Shown here: positions 58,874 to 64,000 of the stretch, in pieces
How the letters are laid out: every line of letters starts with the position of its first letter
How positions within the stretch are numbered: position 1 is the stretch's first letter
Source of the DNA: Streptomyces sp. GESEQ-35
Lineage (GTDB): Bacteria; Actinomycetota; Actinomycetes; Streptomycetales; Streptomycetaceae
NCBI RefSeq assembly: GCF_017948485.1
Contig: NZ_JAFFSX010000002.1
Span: 186,001 to 250,000, forward strand
Direction: 5' to 3'
DNA: 64,000 nucleotides
The notes under the pieces: generated by a model
What the model was told of the DNA's origin: nothing
The model's database searches: none
Seen by the model: only the letters and a program-made list of their open reading frames with translations
Program-made: the position numbers and the translations under genes

Positions 58874-59884
58874 TCAGCGGGTTCCGCCCGCCGCGAATCT
58901 GGCGACCGCGGCCACGTTCGTCTTCGTCACGAACGCCGGTCCGGTGAGCACGGGTTGGACACCGCCGCCGCTGATGTTGCCGTTGGTTTTGTACAGCCAC
59001 AGCGCGTCGACCGCGAGGTAGCCCTGGAGATACGGCTGTTGGTCCACCGCGAACTGCACATCACCGCTCTGGACGGCCTTCACCAGGTCCTGGTTGAGGT
59101 CGAAGGTGGCGACACGGGCCCTGCTGCCCGTCTCCTTCACCGACTTGACCGCGGTGAGCGCGAACCGTGCTCCGTTCGTGATGACCTCGTCGATGGTCCG
59201 GTCCTGCTGGAGCCTGGCGGTGATCGCGGCGGCGACCGTGTCCGTGTCGGCGCCGTCCACGTAGAGCATCTCGGTCTGCCCGCCGAAGGTCTTCTTCACA
59301 CCGGCGCAGCGCGCCTCCAGGGCCACGTTGCCCTGCTCGTGGATGACGCACAGGGCGTGCTTGGCCCGGAGGTCGTCCAGCTTGTCGCCGACCGCCTGGC
59401 CGGCGACGCTCTCGTCCTGGCCGAAGTACTCCAGGAGACCCGCCGACTGCCAGGCGTCGATACCGGAGTTGAGGCCGACCACGGGTATGCCGGCGGCCGT
59501 GGCCGCGGCGACCGGGCCCTGCATCGCCTGCGGTTTGGCGAGGGTCACGGCGATGCCGTCGGCCTTGCCGCGGACGGCTTCCCGTACCAGCTCGGCCTGG
59601 CCCGCCGTATCGGGGTCGTTGGCGTACGTGAGGTCGATGTCGTCCTTGGCGGCCGCCGCCTCCGCACCCTTCTTCACCAGGTCCCAGAAGGTGTCGCCCT
59701 CGGTCGCATGGGTGATCAGGGTGACCTTGAGCCGGGTGGTGCCGGCCTGGACGGTGGGGTCCGTGCCGGAGTCCGATCCGTCGCCCGACCCGGAGCAGCC
59801 GGCCGCGAGGAGCAGGGCGACGGCGGAGGCCAGCGCGGCGACGCGAACGGATCTGCGGGAGGCGGGAGGTGGGGGAGTGATCAT
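58874..59884 (-). CDS. Orphan sugar-type ABC substrate-binding lipoprotein
   Basis: This is a 336-aa periplasmic-binding-protein-like I (RbsB-type) lipoprotein: signal SVRVAALASAVALLLAAGC with lipobox AAGC, then LKVTLITHATEGDTFWDLVK, ADGIAVTLAKPQAM, IPVVGLNSGIDAW and TFDLNQDLVKAVQSGDVQFA. The family binds sugars, autoinducer-2 or similar ligands. No permease or ATPase gene is nearby, so it either serves a distant transporter or acts as a sensor with the adjacent conservon. The ATG at 59884 was chosen as the last start before the signal. Confidence 0.87.
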   Translation of the reverse strand: MITPPPPASRRSVRVAALASAVALLLAAGCSGSGDGSDSGTDPTVQAGTTRLKVTLITHATEGDTFWDLVKKGAEAAAAKDDIDLTYANDPDTAGQAELVREAVRGKADGIAVTLAKPQAMQGPVAAATAAGIPVVGLNSGIDAWQSAGLLEYFGQDESVAGQAVGDKLDDLRAKHALCVIHEQGNVALEARCAGVKKTFGGQTEMLYVDGADTDTVAAAITARLQQDRTIDEVITNGARFALTAVKSVKETGSRARVATFDLNQDLVKAVQSGDVQFAVDQQPYLQGYLAVDALWLYKTNGNISGGGVQPVLTGPAFVTKTNVAAVARFAAGGTR

Positions 59885-59938
59885 GAGGGTGCGGCACCTC
59901 GCTGTGCTGGCCGAGCAAGAGGAACGGCGAGACGGACC

Positions 59939-59976
59939 ATCCGGTCGGCGTTCGGCATGCTGTACGCCGACCGGAT
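59939..59976. promoter_or_regulatory. Perfect 13-bp inverted repeat upstream of the orphan binding protein
   Basis: The arms ATCCGGTCGGCGT (59939-59951) and ACGCCGACCGGAT (59964-59976) flank a 12-bp centre containing GCATGC. It lies 55 bp upstream of the start on the 5' side, so it is in the leader or promoter. It may be an operator or an attenuating hairpin. Confidence 0.6.
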
Positions 59977-60110
59977 GATTCTCGCTGGCCGGAGCCAATC
60001 GCGTGTGACCGCCGGTAGTCAAGTGATCGGCCACTTGGCGTGAGACGTTGCTCCCGCATCGTGATGATGCCCGGCCTCGGGAGGTCGTCCTGGGTGTGCT
60101 GCTCGGACAC

Positions 60111-60926
60111 CTAGGGCTTGCGCGCCACCGCCCCGTACATCGCGATGTCCTCGTCCCGGATCGTCTCGGTGCCCGTGCCGTCCGGATGCCATTTGTGGAC
60201 CTGGACGATGCCCGGCTCGACGAGTTCGAGGCCGGTGAAGAACTCCTCGGCCTCGGCGAAGGTGCGCAGCCGCATCGGCATGCCCCGGGACGCGTACTCG
60301 TGGGCGACGCGGCCGACCTCCTCCGGCGCGAACTCGGCGGTGCCGATGGACATCGCGAGGTGGCTGCCGGAGGGGAGCGGTTCGAGCAGGCGGCGGACCG
60401 TACCGACCGCGTCGTCCTCGTCCAGCATGAAGTGGACGATCGCGATCACGGTCAGCGCGACGGGCTGGGACAGGTCCAGGGTGGTGCGCAGTCCGGGCGC
60501 GTCGAGGATGGCCGCAGGGTCGCGCATGTCCGCCTCGACATAGCCGGTCCGGCCCTCGGGCGTGCTCGTCAGCAGATCCCGGGACAGGTCGAGGACGAGC
60601 GGGTCGTTGTCCACGTAGACGACCCGGGAGTCGGGCGCCGCCGCCTGGGCGATCTCGTGGATGTTGGGGGAGGTGGGGATGCCGGAGCCGATGTCCAGGA
60701 ACTGGCGTGTGCCGGCCTTCTCCGCCAGCCACCGCACCGCGCGGTTCATCCAGTCGCGGTTGGCCCGCATATGGATGGGCATGGCCGGCCACTCCCGCGC
60801 CATGGCGTCGCCCGCTTCCCGGTCCGCGGGGTAGTTGTCCGTTCCGCCCAGGATGTAGTCGTAGATCCGCGCGGAGTGCGCGGTCTCGGTGTCGATGCGG
60901 CCGCTCGGCCGTTCGTCGGCTGGCAC
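60111..60926 (-). CDS. DUF574-family S-adenosylmethionine-dependent methyltransferase
   Basis: This is a 271-aa PF04672 protein: the N-terminal signature RIYDYILGGTDNYPADREAG, SAM site FLDIGSGIPTSPNIHEIAQA, YVDNDPLVL, then VIAIVHFMLDEDD. The family is very expanded in Streptomyces and of mostly unknown substrate. The GTG start has an AAGGAG ribosome binding site. It is probably a monocistronic gene, 226 bp from the binding protein. Confidence 0.92.
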   Translation of the reverse strand: MPADERPSGRIDTETAHSARIYDYILGGTDNYPADREAGDAMAREWPAMPIHMRANRDWMNRAVRWLAEKAGTRQFLDIGSGIPTSPNIHEIAQAAAPDSRVVYVDNDPLVLDLSRDLLTSTPEGRTGYVEADMRDPAAILDAPGLRTTLDLSQPVALTVIAIVHFMLDEDDAVGTVRRLLEPLPSGSHLAMSIGTAEFAPEEVGRVAHEYASRGMPMRLRTFAEAEEFFTGLELVEPGIVQVHKWHPDGTGTETIRDEDIAMYGAVARKP

Positions 60927-61069
60927 AGGGCTCCTTCCGTGGGTGGTTGTCGATGTGCGGGTTCAACTACCCAACAGAAGGCGGGAGTTGACGCGGCGAG
61001 TGCGACTTCTGCATCGTAGGCGCTCTCGCGCCGGCACGTCCGTACGACTCTGCTTCGCGTCCATCTGCC

Positions 61070-61509
61070 CTACGACTGCTGCGCCGCCGCCTCCCGCCGC
61101 TGAACCGCCGCCTCCCGCCGCCGCTGCCGTCGGCTTCGGCGCGGTTCCTGGTCGGGCAGCCAGCCGAAGGCCAGGGAGCTGCCGACGGCGCCCAGCAGCA
61201 GGCCGATGAAGAAGCCGCCCAGGTTCGACGTGGGCCAGGTCCCCAGCGACACCAGCACTCCGGTGATCGAGTAGAACAACCGTTGCGCCGGGTTGAACAG
61301 AATCAGCAGACCCAGCAGCAGCATCAGCGCCGGGAGCAGATACCCGGCCAGCCCCTGCATCCCGACGTGCAGGACGACCTTCATCGACGCCTTCATGGTG
61401 AGCAGGATCTCCGCCCCGCCCAGGGCGAGCAACAGCCCGCCCCAAAAGGGGCGTTCGGCCCGCCAGCGCCGGAAGGCGGGCCGAACACCCAAACGTCGGG
61501 GACCCGACA

Positions 61510-61510
<1 letters not shown>
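61070..61510 (-). CDS. DUF6114-type membrane protein
   Basis: This is a 146-aa protein with four hydrophobic segments (for example FWGGLLLALGGAEILL, LPALMLLLGLLILFNP and GGFFIGLLLGAVGSSLAFGW) and a basic, Gln-rich tail. It occurs in Streptomyces next to DUF6230 genes, as here. The ATG at 61510 shares a base with the upstream TGA (TGATG), so the pair is coupled; an ATG at 61516 is an alternative. The function is unknown. A membrane partner of the exported DUF6230 protein is the likely role. Confidence 0.82.
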
Positions 61511-63380
<1,870 letters not shown>

Positions 63381-63398
63381 CCCTCGTAGGCCCGGCGT

Positions 63399-64000
63399 TC
63401 AGCGCCGACGCACACGCAGGGCCAGGGCGGCGCCGCCGGTGAGCACCAGCACCGCCGCGGCGCCGCCCGCCAGCATCGGGGCCGAGGGGCCGGAGTCGTC
63501 GTCGGGGGTGGAGGCGAGCGGAGTGCTGTCGGGGGTCTGCGGGGCGGAGGCCGCCGGACTCGGCGGTGTGCTGGTCCGGGTGGGCGTCGGTGACGGGACT
63601 GTGCTCTTCTTGGCGGCCGATGCCGAAGGCGTCGCCGAAGCCGGCGTTTTCGGCGACGCCGCACCCCCGCCCTTCTCCGACGCCGGGAACACCACGTCCG
63701 AGCACGAGTAGTACGTGTCCGCCGTGCTGCTGTTCTGCCAGATCGTGTACAGCACATGCCGCCCCGTCCGGTCGGACGGCAGCTTCCCCGTGATCCGGTA
63801 CGCGCCGTCCGTCAGGGCCGGGTCCGTCACCTCGGCGAACGGCTGGGACGGCAGGTCGGACCAGGTGAGCGGCTGCGCCGGGTCGTAGCCCTGCTTCGTC
63901 AGGTAGAGCCGGAACGTGCCGGTGTGCGGGATCGTCGAGACGTACCGCATCGTCAGCGTGGCACCGGGTTTCAGGCTGGTCGACGGCCAGTCGGAGCGGG
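63399..64000 (-). CDS. AA10 lytic polysaccharide monooxygenase with C-terminal membrane anchor (partial)
   Basis: The gene runs off the right edge, and only the last 200 codons are visible. The AA10 core ends with DWPSTSLKPGATLTMRYVST, IPHTGTFRLYLTKQGYDP and GRHVLYTIWQNSSTADTYYSCSDVVF, where the axial Phe/Tyr region and the disulfide Cys are seen. A Pro/Ser/Thr/Ala linker of about 75 residues and a hydrophobic anchor (MLAGGAAAVLVLTGGAALAL, then RVRRR) follow, so the copper enzyme is probably held at the membrane. The N-terminal copper histidine lies outside the window. Confidence 0.9.
   Translation of the reverse strand, partial: RSDWPSTSLKPGATLTMRYVSTIPHTGTFRLYLTKQGYDPAQPLTWSDLPSQPFAEVTDPALTDGAYRITGKLPSDRTGRHVLYTIWQNSSTADTYYSCSDVVFPASEKGGGAASPKTPASATPSASAAKKSTVPSPTPTRTSTPPSPAASAPQTPDSTPLASTPDDDSGPSAPMLAGGAAAVLVLTGGAALALRVRRR

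Overview
The window is high-GC actinobacterial DNA and almost certainly Streptomyces chromosome. The supporting signs are murC next to msrB, two conservons (cvn operons), DUF574 and DUF6230/DUF6114 proteins, very strong GC3 bias, frequent GTG starts with 4-bp overlaps, and the dispersed 38-bp Streptomyces repeat (ggctggtcgcgcag / ctgcgcgaccagcc). No tRNA, rRNA, CRISPR array, transposase or integrase was seen. Functions come from reading motifs; no database search was run.

Layout. 0-2.75 kb: housekeeping end (pyrimidine-reductase fragment, conserved small protein, murC, msrB). 3.2-18.9 kb: a six-gene co-directional operon for an unidentified secondary lipid. It has a 2429-aa synthase (NPD-NPD-KS-AT-ACP-KR), a 1629-aa synthase (KS-AT-DH-PPTase), a free ACP, an alpha/beta hydrolase, a GT1 glycosyltransferase and a zinc-ribbon methyltransferase. 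All genes are coupled by overlaps or very short gaps. This resembles the Pfa-type secondary-lipid synthases rather than a modular PKS or an enediyne PKS. 18.9-20.8 kb: a 120-bp tandem array and a secreted phosphodiester-glycosidase-type protein. 20.8-32.4 kb: a membrane/glycoconjugate region with a flippase-like protein, a GT-C enzyme, a membrane molybdopterin oxidoreductase, a methyltransferase, a DUF2064 transferase, a GT2, a CxxC-insert sugar epimerase and two two-component systems. 32.5-35.3 kb: a flavin electron-transfer operon (ferric-reductase-like protein, duplicated FMN-binding protein, ApbE). 35.4-37.4 kb: a GT39 mannosyltransferase-like membrane protein. 37.6-45.4 kb: an OpuC/ProVWX-type osmolyte importer whose binding-protein gene is separated from the other three by a conservon on the opposite strand. 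45.8-54.8 kb: a Dpp/Opp-type peptide importer with a ROK kinase, a divergent ROK repressor and an M81 peptidase. 54.9-58.7 kb: a second conservon. 58.9-64 kb: an orphan sugar-type binding protein, a DUF574 methyltransferase, DUF6230/DUF6114 membrane partners, a secreted protein and the 3' part of an AA10 LPMO gene.

The most unusual observations are these. (1) The lipid synthase carries two tandem nitronate-monooxygenase/FabK-like domains, and the first has lost the catalytic His. The AT of the second synthase lacks the usual carboxylate-binding Arg. (2) A 17-bp repeat at the glycosyltransferase/methyltransferase junction creates a chain of Shine-Dalgarno/ATG mini-cistrons, each ending in an ATGA overlap with the next. 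(3) The dispersed 38-bp repeat lies inside coding sequence three times, always read as the same peptide. (4) The gene set at 22-30 kb parallels the mycobacterial methylthioxylose locus.
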